Shown: positions 13,490 through 21,906 of the stretch, in pieces
How the letters are laid out: each line of letters begins with the position of its first letter
Numbering within the stretch: position 1 is the first letter of the stretch
IMG/VR virus record: IMGVR_UViG_3300005581_000047
Coordinates: 1 to 36,205 of that record
DNA: 36,205 bases
Direction: 5' to 3' (one strand)
Origin: a virus
Translations under genes and position numbers: made by a program
Notes under the pieces: generated by a model
What the model saw: only the letters and a program-made list of their open reading frames with translations
What the model was told of the DNA's origin: nothing
Database searches by the model: none

Positions 13490-15874
13490 ATGGACAAACT
13501 TACAAAATTTGAGGTAAAAATACTTTCCTATTTGGATAAAAAAATTGACGATACCTCCAATAAGGATCAAGTGTTTAAAATACTTAAAGATGAATTTGGG
13601 TTGGATAAATCTGAGGTATTAGATTTATATAGACTTTGGTACTATAATAAAGGTATTGGCGATTACGATACTATGGAAGTAGATAGAGAAGGTCCTCTTC
13701 TCAATTTTTTGAATAATATATCTTTATTAAATAGTCAAGAATTAAATAATTATATTGATACATTATATGATGAAAATCGTAATAAATTAGATTCACTAAT
13801 CGGAGGGTGGTTTAAATTATGTTCGAATTCTGGTGATGTCCCATGTTTAGATTTTGAGGATGGAAAAATCTCAATAAGTTTAGAAAGGGATGACTGGGAA
13901 AATTATTTCTCAGGGTTAGGTGATGATGACTTATGGAAGTATTACGATGCGTTTAGTTCTTACAGTGATTCATATGAAGATATAGAAACATCCGAGTTCG
14001 ATTATGTCAGTACTAATGATGAAACAGTAGAACACTTAGAAACTTTGGCAATAATGTCAGGGTTGTCTGAATGGCCAGGTAAAGACGGTAAAAGTATTGT
14101 AGAAACAGAGGTTAGCGATTTTTTAGAGAAAGTATTACCTAAAGAATATTACGAAAGGGTGGTTGATGATTACATAGGTGAGATGAGTATTGTAGTAACT
14201 AGGGCTAGACAAGATAGTGTAAGAAAAACCTATAGTGAAGAAATTAAATACGACACCAATAAAAGTAGTTGTAGGTACGGTAATTATTGTATTAACATAC
14301 CATACGATGAATTAATAGAAATAGTAAAAGAAAAGAATCTACTTAATCTTTCTGAATTAAAAGATGCGGAAATACAACCTGAGGTTGGTTTGGAGGATGC
14401 CTACTATGGTGAATGGATGGATAGTGATGGTGTAAATGATGTAATTACGGAACTAAACAGATCATTAAAATCCACAATAGAAAAAATTACTGAATCAGAA
14501 GATATAGACTTAGAGGAGTTAATAATAAATAGAAAGTATGTTTTAGATTTACTTAATAAGTTAGGTTTTAAAAAAATATCTGATACTACTTCACAAGGTG
14601 AATATTATATGGCTAGAAATGGTATAATATCATTATACAGTAACGATATCGACTTTAAAAACAATAAAGTTAAATTCACATACGATGATCAAACACATAT
14701 TGTCCCTATTGATGAATTATCTAATTGGGTTTCGGGTAGTGTATTAGACTTAAACGAAAGTGTAAGATACAATAAGAAAATAAAACTTTTAAAAGAAAAT
14801 TACAACCTAATTAATAAGATTTCAATATTCGATTTTGACGGTACATTAATGAAGACACCACACCCCGAAGAAGGTAAGAAACAATGGGAGGAATTTACTG
14901 GTAAAGAATACCCACATATAGGATGGTGGAGTAAACCTGAATCTTTGGACGATGCGGTATTCGATATACAACCTATAGAAACTACTGTTACAGATTACCT
15001 AAGAGAGAAATCTAATCCAGATACTTTAGTAATAATGTTAACGGGTAGAATACCACATCAGGCAGAACAAATAGAGGAATTATTATTATTACATAATATA
15101 TCGTTTGACGAATACCACTATAAGGGTAATGGTGATACTTTGTCTAGTAAAATTAATACTATTAAAAGTCTACTGAATAGATTCCCTAATGTTAATCAGA
15201 TCGAAATGTGGGAAGATAGAGAACCACACGCCATTGAATTTAAACAGTGGGGAGAAGAAAATGGTGTCAATTTAAAAGTTAATTTGGTAGGTGGTGATAA
15301 TGAGTTAGTTAACGAGTCTATCGATAAAAAAAAAACATTTTACCAAAAAATTTCAAATATAATTAACCCACCATATTTTTCTGACTTAAAATCTTTAGGT
15401 ATATCTGTATCTGAATGGGTACCAATACTCAATATTGTTTTCGGTAAAGATTTAATGGTAGATGGTGAAACACAAACTTGTACTGCACTTATAAATAAAA
15501 ACAATAGTGAATTAGTTTATAGAGAATGGACTAATGGTGATTGGGCAGATTTCGATAAAGGTGTTGAGAATCTACAGATTCATACGATGGGTGATATAAA
15601 CGAATCAGTTACTGAAGACTTAATTGATAAAGTATCATCTAAATTAAAACCACCATATATATACAATTTATTTTCTATGGGGTTTGATTATTCAGATTCT
15701 GAATTAATATTATCTAAACTATTTGGTTTCCACGTATACATTTATGATGATAGTCATCATTATAGTCTCGATAATTCTGTTAGTAGTGCAACGGAATGGA
15801 GGGTTCAAACTAACAATGATGATGTTATTTATGTAGAGTTTGCCGATGGGTACTTTCAGGATTGGAGAGATTAA
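13490..15874 (+). CDS. Putative polyprotein: helical module, HAD (SAK-like) domain, two PPY domains
   Basis: A 794-residue protein. Residues 1-60 carry the helical module of the paralogue family (FEVKILSYLDKKI, then DKSEVLDLYRLWYY). Residues 60-420 are acidic and unrecognised. Residues 445-600 form a HAD domain: D448-F-D450-G-T (nucleophile and acid/base), GWW at 478-480, TGR at 518-520 and WEDRE at 574-578. The GWW resembles the Swiss-Army-Knife RNA repair HAD family. Residues 613-695 and 710-794 are two PPY domains, as in the gene at 1385. The later domains are each preceded by a cleavage-like site: LNES (421), VNES (607), INES (703). No tag is evident at the N-terminus. It may be cut by the head protease into four pieces. 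Confidence 0.8.
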   Translation: MDKLTKFEVKILSYLDKKIDDTSNKDQVFKILKDEFGLDKSEVLDLYRLWYYNKGIGDYDTMEVDREGPLLNFLNNISLLNSQELNNYIDTLYDENRNKLDSLIGGWFKLCSNSGDVPCLDFEDGKISISLERDDWENYFSGLGDDDLWKYYDAFSSYSDSYEDIETSEFDYVSTNDETVEHLETLAIMSGLSEWPGKDGKSIVETEVSDFLEKVLPKEYYERVVDDYIGEMSIVVTRARQDSVRKTYSEEIKYDTNKSSCRYGNYCINIPYDELIEIVKEKNLLNLSELKDAEIQPEVGLEDAYYGEWMDSDGVNDVITELNRSLKSTIEKITESEDIDLEELIINRKYVLDLLNKLGFKKISDTTSQGEYYMARNGIISLYSNDIDFKNNKVKFTYDDQTHIVPIDELSNWVSGSVLDLNESVRYNKKIKLLKENYNLINKISIFDFDGTLMKTPHPEEGKKQWEEFTGKEYPHIGWWSKPESLDDAVFDIQPIETTVTDYLREKSNPDTLVIMLTGRIPHQAEQIEELLLLHNISFDEYHYKGNGDTLSSKINTIKSLLNRFPNVNQIEMWEDREPHAIEFKQWGEENGVNLKVNLVGGDNELVNESIDKKKTFYQKISNIINPPYFSDLKSLGISVSEWVPILNIVFGKDLMVDGETQTCTALINKNNSELVYREWTNGDWADFDKGVENLQIHTMGDINESVTEDLIDKVSSKLKPPYIYNLFSMGFDYSDSELILSKLFGFHVYIYDDSHHYSLDNSVSSATEWRVQTNNDDVIYVEFADGYFQDWRD

Positions 15875-16197
15875 TCTACCTTTGGTGAAGGTAAAGTTCT
15901 CAAATCTGAATAGTTCTCGTAAAGGTATTCTATAATCATATCTTCATTGGAGTAGTACATATTCCATTTGTTGTGATTAAAGAAGTCTGGTATGTTCTCA
16001 TCTTCATCATCATAATAACCATAGTCTACTAAGTTTTCACCTTCGGTAATATAATGTTCGTTACACCAATTGTAATATTCACTGTCAATCAATTCTCTAT
16101 AAGAATCTTCAATGTCTCCCTCAACCTTAAAGGTTACTGTAAGTAGTTTGTCAGTGTCACAAAAAATTTCGTAAATTTCATCTATAATATAATCCAT
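15871..16197 (-). CDS. Acidic Tyr-rich protein of unknown function
   Basis: A 108-residue, strongly acidic protein with many Tyr and Asp residues (for example DYGYYDDEDENIPDFF). Acidic, DNA-like proteins of this size occur in phages as inhibitors of host nucleases, but there is no sequence signature to support that here. It overlaps the end of the polyprotein gene, tail to tail, by 4 bases. An ATATTTAT element lies 15 bases upstream. Confidence 0.65.
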   Translation of the reverse strand: MDYIIDEIYEIFCDTDKLLTVTFKVEGDIEDSYRELIDSEYYNWCNEHYITEGENLVDYGYYDDEDENIPDFFNHNKWNMYYSNEDMIIEYLYENYSDLRTLPSPKVD

Positions 16198-16212
16198 AAC
16201 ATATTTTTGAAA

Positions 16213-16220
16213 ATAAATAT
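16213..16220 (-). promoter_or_regulatory. ATATTTAT element (putative phage promoter)
   Basis: ATATTTAT on the minus strand, 15 bases before the acidic Tyr-rich gene; it sits just past the stop of the SLOG gene. Confidence 0.4.
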
Positions 16221-16221
16221 G

Positions 16222-16569
16222 TTAAAACATCACAATGCGCAGTTTTAAATTATATTTTTTTGAAATATCTATCATATGTTTGGATCCTTTACTCTTACCG
16301 TCCCAAAATATTATGGAGGCATCTGCGATTTTAGCCATCTCTTCGTTTCTCATATACCCAGCCTTCTTACCGAATAAATCCCACATCGCAGGATACTGTT
16401 CTAACTTAAGGTGATTTTCATTTGCATACCATTCACCCATCTTATCTGCACCATTTGCGGTACCAGATATTATAGTTACTTCTTTTTGATTTTTGAGAAT
16501 TGCATTTAATTTTTTCTTTAGTATTTCGTAGTCATTAAAATTTCTACTACCTGCAATTATTACTCTCAT
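16222..16569 (-). CDS. SLOG-domain (YspA/DUF2493-type) protein
   Basis: A 115-residue Rossmann-like protein. The opening MRVIIAGSRNFNDYEILKKK, then VTIISGTANGADKMGEWYA and AGYMRNEEMAKIADASIIFW give the YspA-type SLOG fold, which binds nucleotides or ADP-ribose-type ligands. The GSR near the N-terminus and SGTANGAD are the ligand-binding loops. Such proteins are frequent in phages. A role in sensing or cleaving nucleotide derivatives is proposed for the superfamily, not shown for this protein. It overlaps the upstream DUF3310 gene by 23 bases. Confidence 0.88.
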   Translation of the reverse strand: MRVIIAGSRNFNDYEILKKKLNAILKNQKEVTIISGTANGADKMGEWYANENHLKLEQYPAMWDLFGKKAGYMRNEEMAKIADASIIFWDGKSKGSKHMIDISKKYNLKLRIVMF

Positions 16570-16774
16570 TTAATTCGATAAGTTTATCTAAATATTGTTT
16601 TGCCTTCTTTAAATCCTCAATCCCATTTTTTTGTTTCCATCTAGTAACATATTTAACAATATTACCCTCAAAAAAATCTAAATTATGTGAATGTGCATAA
16701 TCCCACATTTCAATACCTTTGTTGTAGTGGGTTGGGTGGACTACCCTTTCATTTGGGTTAATTGGTTTCTCCAT
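16547..16774 (-). CDS. DUF3310 protein
   Basis: A 75-residue protein of the DUF3310 family, found in many phages near nucleotide metabolism genes. Diagnostic residues are HPTHYNKGIEMWDYA, then FEGNIVKYVTRWKQKNGIED and LKKAKQYLDKLI. The fold is a helical bundle; the function is not established. It is the first gene of a pair with the SLOG gene and has a host-like promoter just upstream. Confidence 0.9.
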   Translation of the reverse strand: MEKPINPNERVVHPTHYNKGIEMWDYAHSHNLDFFEGNIVKYVTRWKQKNGIEDLKKAKQYLDKLIELNESNNCR

Positions 16775-16785
16775 ATCTTTTTTTA

Positions 16786-16816
16786 CAAAAATAAGGATTT
16801 TTTCTTAAAATGTCAA
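16786..16816 (-). promoter_or_regulatory. Host-like promoter
   Basis: TTG-N20-TATTTTTG on the minus strand. The -7 box fits TAnnTTTG; the -33 box has only TTG. It lies 12 bases before the DUF3310 gene. Confidence 0.6.
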
Positions 16817-16818
16817 TA

Positions 16819-18042
16819 TTACCAAAGAATGTAATATTCCTCACCGTTATAAATAAAAACATCTTTTGTTAAGTCACCAATGAAATATTCAGGACCATCT
16901 CTTTTTATTGCCTCATCTATTAGGTAATCTACATCACCTATCTTTAAAACGTTGTCGGCTATTGCCTCACCCATAGTTAAACTTAGTTCATCAACATAAT
17001 TTTCAATATCATAACTATAATTTTCTTTTAACTTTTCTTTCCTAATAGTCATATATAACTTTTCGAAATTCACACCCTCATATTTGGTTAATTTTTCGGT
17101 TACAACTTCTAATTCGTCTACTAATGAATCATAATCCTTATAATATTGATTATATTCATACTCCGCCTCTTCTAATCTGTTTTCAATTTTATTTAATTTA
17201 TTTTCTAAATCTTCTAATTCATCATCAAACTCTGTTGAGTAACTATCTTCATCATCACCATAATCTGTAATATCACCTAACCTTTCTATTTCTATCTCAA
17301 TAATTTTTTTTTCTTTCTCTAGTTTATTGATGTTATTATCTAACCCTAAAAAAGTTTTATCTATTTCTTTTTTAGTTTCAGTCAATTCATCAAATGTATA
17401 CTTCAAATCTTCGTATTCATCATATTTATCAATATTTTTTAAAAGATTTTCCTTTAATTCCACATCAATTTTAGATTTAAATTTACTTATTCCATATTCA
17501 TATTCGTTTTTAGCAATTTCAGTTACATTATAATCTAAATATTCTTGATTAATTTCAACATAATCTATTAAAAAACTATTACTAAAAAAATCCCATCCCT
17601 CCTCATCTATTTTTTCACGAATTTTCATATCCGCCTCTTTATGTACCGCATCAATGTCTCCAACATAATAAACATACCTAATACTATAACCAATAGAGGG
17701 TATCAATACTTTAAAAGAAGTAAGATTAGAAAGATATGTTTCAAATGGTTTAACAAAAACAGGATGTACGTCAATAAATTCTGCAAACGCCAATCTTTTA
17801 GTATCATACGATGAATAATCAAAATTTGGTATGGATATATTGTTAACGTCTTTAAAATCTATATTTTTATTTTCTTTATCACTATAAATTAAGATGATTT
17901 TTTGTATATCTTCAGGATCACTATTAAAATTGTTAACTAAATAGTCATAAAGTGGTTCCCACTCATCTGTTATAGAATTCTTTCTTAAATGGTTTAAAAT
18001 TCTTAAATCTAAAGGTGTTATATCATTAAAATCTATTTCCAT
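16819..18042 (-). CDS. Acidic coiled-coil member of the helical-domain paralogue family
   Basis: A 407-residue protein. Residues 8-55 hold the helical module (LDLRILNHLRKNSI, later DIQKIILIYSD). A Tyr-Val-Gly-Asp motif near residue 127 corresponds to IGD motifs in the next two paralogues. Residues 205-335 are a long acidic coiled coil, and the C-terminus ends with FIYNGEEYYILW. The paralogues at 20824 and 21907 have the same order. Unlike them it has no clear tag with a cut site at its N-terminus. It is the last gene of a seven-gene operon. Function unknown. Confidence 0.75.
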   Translation of the reverse strand: MEIDFNDITPLDLRILNHLRKNSITDEWEPLYDYLVNNFNSDPEDIQKIILIYSDKENKNIDFKDVNNISIPNFDYSSYDTKRLAFAEFIDVHPVFVKPFETYLSNLTSFKVLIPSIGYSIRYVYYVGDIDAVHKEADMKIREKIDEEGWDFFSNSFLIDYVEINQEYLDYNVTEIAKNEYEYGISKFKSKIDVELKENLLKNIDKYDEYEDLKYTFDELTETKKEIDKTFLGLDNNINKLEKEKKIIEIEIERLGDITDYGDDEDSYSTEFDDELEDLENKLNKIENRLEEAEYEYNQYYKDYDSLVDELEVVTEKLTKYEGVNFEKLYMTIRKEKLKENYSYDIENYVDELSLTMGEAIADNVLKIGDVDYLIDEAIKRDGPEYFIGDLTKDVFIYNGEEYYILW

Positions 18043-18043
18043 A

Positions 18044-18850
18044 TCAAAGCATAATATATCTTATTCCGAATTTATTTGGTTCATCAACATCATAATCCGT
18101 AATCTCTAAGTCGTCAGGTAAATTTGACTCATCTCTGGCAACTTCTTCATCACCTTTGATTGCCGTAATTACATACACTTTATCAGCGTATTTTTCAATA
18201 AAATCAAAACCATCTTCAACTTGTGGGAAGTCAGGATTCTCTGTCATAACCATAAACCATTTATGTATTATCTTAGTTACACTATGAATTTCCTCTTCGT
18301 ATTCACCATCACCACCACAATAATCACACTCTTCCTCTTTCTCACCACTACCATCACATTCATAACACGATTCTGTTTCACCATCAGAATCCTCAATTTT
18401 GCCTTTCCCATCACAATCTGAACATGTTACAGGTTCAGATCCCCTTCCGTTACATTCGTCACACGTAAGATTTTCAGTTTCACTGTAATAATCATAACCC
18501 TCCTGAGCCATTTCCATTGTCACAAAATATAACCCATTAGCAACATTTAATTCCTCAGTTAAAAAATCTTTAACGTCTAAATTTAAAATAAAAAGAAAAA
18601 TTAAATCACATTTATCGTCAACATCTAAATTGAAAAAACCCGTACCAAAAAAATTAAACATTTTGTTATAGGGTTTGCTTTCATTAAATTGTTGCCCCAA
18701 CTCTATCTTAGGGTAAATATACTGCCTTACCTCATTTTGAAGTTCAGGATATTTTTTATTAAGAACGTTTAAGTATTTTCTATAAACCTTATTATCTAAA
18801 TAAGATAAATTACCCTCAGATTCATTTAATATTTGAGTTAACTTAATCAT
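18044..18850 (-). CDS. Tagged protein with DnaJ-type zinc-finger repeats
   Basis: A 268-residue protein. It opens MIKLTQILNESEG, with L-N-E as the cut site. Residues 130-182 contain four CxxCxGxG repeats, the pattern of the DnaJ/Hsp40 zinc-binding domain, which holds two zinc ions and binds unfolded chains. There is no J domain and no DnaJ C-terminal domain. The N-terminal 120 residues are helical and unrecognised; the C-terminal 80 are acidic. A zinc-finger chaperone-like or binding protein carried in the virion is a reasonable guess. It is 1 base from the next gene downstream. Confidence 0.82.
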   Translation of the reverse strand: MIKLTQILNESEGNLSYLDNKVYRKYLNVLNKKYPELQNEVRQYIYPKIELGQQFNESKPYNKMFNFFGTGFFNLDVDDKCDLIFLFILNLDVKDFLTEELNVANGLYFVTMEMAQEGYDYYSETENLTCDECNGRGSEPVTCSDCDGKGKIEDSDGETESCYECDGSGEKEEECDYCGGDGEYEEEIHSVTKIIHKWFMVMTENPDFPQVEDGFDFIEKYADKVYVITAIKGDEEVARDESNLPDDLEITDYDVDEPNKFGIRYIML

Positions 18851-19109
18851 TTAATTTTTTTATTTTAACTGTTAATTCACCAGTACCTTTAATTACTCTG
18901 TGATATACTTCTTTTGGGATAAGTACTGTTTCTGTTAATGGGATAGGTAGTTGGTTATCTAATTGTACCATCCAATCTGTATGTCCAACACTCTCAACAA
19001 TCCTATCTTCTTTATCTCTATGCCAAACCAATTCACTATTCTCTACATTATCAGAAAATTTACGAACATAAAAACCATTTATTTTATTTTCTTCAAACGG
19101 GAAATCCAT
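18843..19109 (-). CDS. Small cupin-like phage protein
   Basis: An 88-residue protein. VENSELVWHRDKEDRIVESV and LIPKEVYHRVIKGTGELTVK form the two halves of a small cupin-like beta barrel. A similar short protein is frequent in T4-like marine phages. The His in VWHRD and in YHRV, with nearby Glu/Asp, could bind a metal. It has no tag. It overlaps the zinc-finger gene by 8 bases. Enzymatic activity is not known. Confidence 0.78.
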   Translation of the reverse strand: MDFPFEENKINGFYVRKFSDNVENSELVWHRDKEDRIVESVGHTDWMVQLDNQLPIPLTETVLIPKEVYHRVIKGTGELTVKIKKLND

Positions 19110-19110
19110 A

Positions 19111-19542
19111 CTATCTTTTCTTACGACCTTGACAATGTGCTCTCTGAGAGAATCCTTTTGGATTATTACAATCTATGGAATTTTTATATTCTTTACTCCA
19201 CTTTTCATTCATCATATCATTATCATCTATATTCATAGATAACTCCATACCATACTTTTTAGTTTCATTCATTAAGAAATCAAATACTTGATCAATATTG
19301 TTTTTTGCCTCTGCAATGTGATCTTGTGCCCAATCGTGTCCATTTTCTAAAACACCCTCAACCATTTCTGGATCCATATCTAATAATATATCACATTGTC
19401 TTCTCATTTGTTGTAGGTTTGAGAAAAACATATATCTATTTCCTCTATCGTGATGTTCATCACCTTGTACATTAATTTGATTCATAGTTTTTTTAACCAT
19501 GTTTTTAATGTCTTCTTCTGTTAATTTAACTATTCTATTCAT
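19111..19542 (-). CDS. Tagged small protein with conserved NNPKGFSQRAHC tail
   Basis: A 143-residue protein. The N-terminus MNRIVKLTEEDIKNMVKK is of the same type as the HExxH protein at the left edge, though its L-T-E comes early and an N-Q replaces the expected N-E. The middle is helical and acidic. The last 20 residues contain DCNNPKGFSQRAHCQGRKKR, a Cys-containing basic tail I recognise from proteins of other large phages. It may bind nucleic acid or metal. Function unknown. Confidence 0.75.
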   Translation of the reverse strand: MNRIVKLTEEDIKNMVKKTMNQINVQGDEHHDRGNRYMFFSNLQQMRRQCDILLDMDPEMVEGVLENGHDWAQDHIAEAKNNIDQVFDFLMNETKKYGMELSMNIDDNDMMNEKWSKEYKNSIDCNNPKGFSQRAHCQGRKKR

Positions 19543-19565
19543 AATATTAATTTTTTATTTTTTAT

Positions 19566-20813
19566 TTACCACCAAGTACCTCCACCTGATAATCCTAATT
19601 GTTTTGCATATCTAGGTAATCTACAACTCCAATAACCCGCACTACATTTATCATTTTTCTGCGGACAATTGTGTCTATCAGAAAACGCCTTTTTAGCCTT
19701 AGGGTCTCTAAGTTTTACAGACAAATTTGCCCCACCAGATTTTGCGCCAAAGGAAACTTTTTTAACCTTACCATTACACATCACATAAACATAAAACTTT
19801 TTACTTCCACCTCTTTTAGGTTTACTCAACTCAACAGTCTTACCTTTATATTCTGCCTCATTTATTTCCATATACTCATTTGGTATGTCCAACCAAACCT
19901 TTCTACCCTCATAGATACCTTGTTTACCAATGTCGGTTCTTATAATCTCTTCGTCACTAAATGATAAGTCGACTTTACCTTTGGTGTACAATTCTCTAAC
20001 TTCATTTATTAAGTTAAAGAAAGATTCACTACCATATCTATAAACTGATTCAGTTAATGGTATTTCATTATCTATATGATATCTTAAACCTTCACTAATA
20101 ATAGTTCTGTTTTCAGTAATTAACATTCTATCGTAGTTTAAGGATTCATTCTTTTTAGATTTATAGTTTTTAACTTTAATAGGACTTGGAGATTGTCCTT
20201 TCCCTGATTTACCATCATTTTTTTCTTTTTCTCTCTTACGTCTACACGCAGAATCTTTAGACTCCTGACTCATATTCGCTGCAACACTTTTTGCCCTACA
20301 AACTGGATAACCACCTTTATCGGAATCACCTCTACCACATTCAGGATGTCCGCCACCTTCTTTTTTTCTACAGATGTTAACCCAAGGCCCATTAGGTTGT
20401 TTACTACCTTTTGGTTTTTTCTTTGTTCCAAACCAAACTGCCAAATCTTCATCTAATCTTTCCGCAACTTCTATATCATCAAAATTATATGTTTCATTTC
20501 TTTTACCTCTACAGTAACTCCCACTACATCTTTTTTCTCCATCCAATCCTTTAACCTTACCTTTACATACTTGAACTGCATAACCGTTAGCGTACGCAGA
20601 AGGATAAACATCATATGTAGATTTTGCCGCACTTATACCTCTAGCACATAGTGTATTCTTTTTCTTTTTTTTACCTTCGATGATTTCTTCTGTACTATCT
20701 TCATCACCCAATTCCTTTTTAGGTTCTTCATCAGCAAATAAACCAGTGGATTTACCATCATGTCTCATTTCTAGTAACCTTTTATATTGACTTACGTTTA
20801 ATTTTATTTTCAT
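19566..20813 (-). CDS. Tagged multi-module Cys/Lys-rich protein
   Basis: A 415-residue basic protein. It opens MKIKLNVSQYKRLLE, related to the tags at 27424-29031, with an L-L-E site. Residues 55-110 contain YPSAYANGYAVQVCKG, of the DUF5872 type. Residues 125-200 contain WVNICRKKEGGGHPECGRG and YPVCRAKS, a second Cys-rich module. The last 85 residues (KFYVYVMCNGKVKKVSFGAK, then KLRDPKAKKAFSDRHNC, GYWSCRLPRYAKQLGL and GGGTWW) form a third module that I recognise at the C-termini of other phage head-associated proteins. The functions of these modules are not established. High Lys/Arg content suggests DNA binding in the head. Confidence 0.8.
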   Translation of the reverse strand: MKIKLNVSQYKRLLEMRHDGKSTGLFADEEPKKELGDEDSTEEIIEGKKKKKNTLCARGISAAKSTYDVYPSAYANGYAVQVCKGKVKGLDGEKRCSGSYCRGKRNETYNFDDIEVAERLDEDLAVWFGTKKKPKGSKQPNGPWVNICRKKEGGGHPECGRGDSDKGGYPVCRAKSVAANMSQESKDSACRRKREKEKNDGKSGKGQSPSPIKVKNYKSKKNESLNYDRMLITENRTIISEGLRYHIDNEIPLTESVYRYGSESFFNLINEVRELYTKGKVDLSFSDEEIIRTDIGKQGIYEGRKVWLDIPNEYMEINEAEYKGKTVELSKPKRGGSKKFYVYVMCNGKVKKVSFGAKSGGANLSVKLRDPKAKKAFSDRHNCPQKNDKCSAGYWSCRLPRYAKQLGLSGGGTWW

Positions 20814-20823
20814 TTTTATATAT

Positions 20824-21906
20824 TTAATCTGTTCTATAAATATAATAAGTTATCCCATTATACTCTATTTCATTTTCATTACCATCATAACCAGATAGTG
20901 TATTACCTCTGTCTTCATTTTCTGCAAGATATTTCTCTAAACCTGACTCATCAAATGTACAGTAATAATCTACTGCCTCAGAAAAACTTATCCCTAAATT
21001 ATTTATAAAATAATCCACTCCATCATTGTCAATCTCACTAATTATGTCTGATACAATTGTATCATATAACTCTTGTCTCGCAGTGTCAAATAGTTCTCTT
21101 AACTCATCACCCAATCCTTCGTAAATAGTTTGTTTGTCCGAAAGTTCTATTTCCAAGTCATTAATCTCTTCTTTTAATTCTTCGTATTCTTCAGTACCAA
21201 AAAAATCTTCATCATCATCTACCCTCTCATCTAATTCACCTTCTTTTTCTTCTAAAAGGTTATTTAACTCATCAATTCTTTCCTCTAATGTTGACAACTT
21301 ATCTTCATATTCTTCTCTACTATCGTACCCTGCATCTGATATTACATCTTCTTCACTCATGTCATCTATTCTATTGTCCGCACTTTCTTCTGCGTATTGT
21401 TGTACACCATAATCATCTAACTCTATAAAATCATCAATTGTATATCTATCCATATTTTCTATCCCACCAACTTCATCAACGTACCCATCAAAATAGTTTT
21501 CCATTGCATTACTAACCTCATCATCATCACCTATCGCATATATCTCATCTGAAGTTAAATCCTTATATGAATTTAAACCATGATGACTATATTCACTTTC
21601 TATTAATATCGGTGGTATGGCTAAAAATAGTGACAATGCAATTTGTTCATCATTATATGAAGAAGTGTCACTTACACCTTCTAAATCTACATCAGTTAAA
21701 TTATCGTAATTACCTAATTCATCATAATGATTTGTATATAGATGAAGTATTTCTATTTTAGAATCTGTATCATCTATAGATAATTCTTTGGTTAATAAAT
21801 CCCAAACTACGCTAGCATCTTCACCTTCACCCAACTTTTTGTTAAGTAACTTTAAAACCCTTTTATAAAAGGGAGTTATTTCGTTTTCTAATATTAATCT
21901 TCTCAT
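20824..21906 (-). CDS. Tagged acidic member of the helical-domain paralogue family
   Basis: A 360-residue protein. It opens MRRLILENEITPFYKRV; the I-L-E is the possible cut site. The helical module follows (FYKRVLKLLNKKL, then SKIEILHLYTNHYDELG). An IGDDDEV motif near residue 123, an extremely acidic coiled coil at about 195-265, and an end with IEYNGITYYIYRTD match the order in its neighbours at 16819 and 21907. Net charge is very negative. It lies 1 base from the next gene. Function unknown. Confidence 0.75.
   Translation of the reverse strand: MRRLILENEITPFYKRVLKLLNKKLGEGEDASVVWDLLTKELSIDDTDSKIEILHLYTNHYDELGNYDNLTDVDLEGVSDTSSYNDEQIALSLFLAIPPILIESEYSHHGLNSYKDLTSDEIYAIGDDDEVSNAMENYFDGYVDEVGGIENMDRYTIDDFIELDDYGVQQYAEESADNRIDDMSEEDVISDAGYDSREEYEDKLSTLEERIDELNNLLEEKEGELDERVDDDEDFFGTEEYEELKEEINDLEIELSDKQTIYEGLGDELRELFDTARQELYDTIVSDIISEIDNDGVDYFINNLGISFSEAVDYYCTFDESGLEKYLAENEDRGNTLSGYDGNENEIEYNGITYYIYRTD
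20836..20843 (-). promoter_or_regulatory. ATATTTAT element (putative internal phage promoter)
   Basis: ATATTTAT on the minus strand, 22 bases before the multi-module Cys-rich gene and inside the end of the upstream gene. Confidence 0.35.

Noticed and set aside
15873-15891. Hairpin ACCTT / AAGGT at the convergent end of the polyprotein gene as a terminator
   Set aside because: Only 5 base pairs, inside the coding end of the minus-strand gene, and no T-run on either side.
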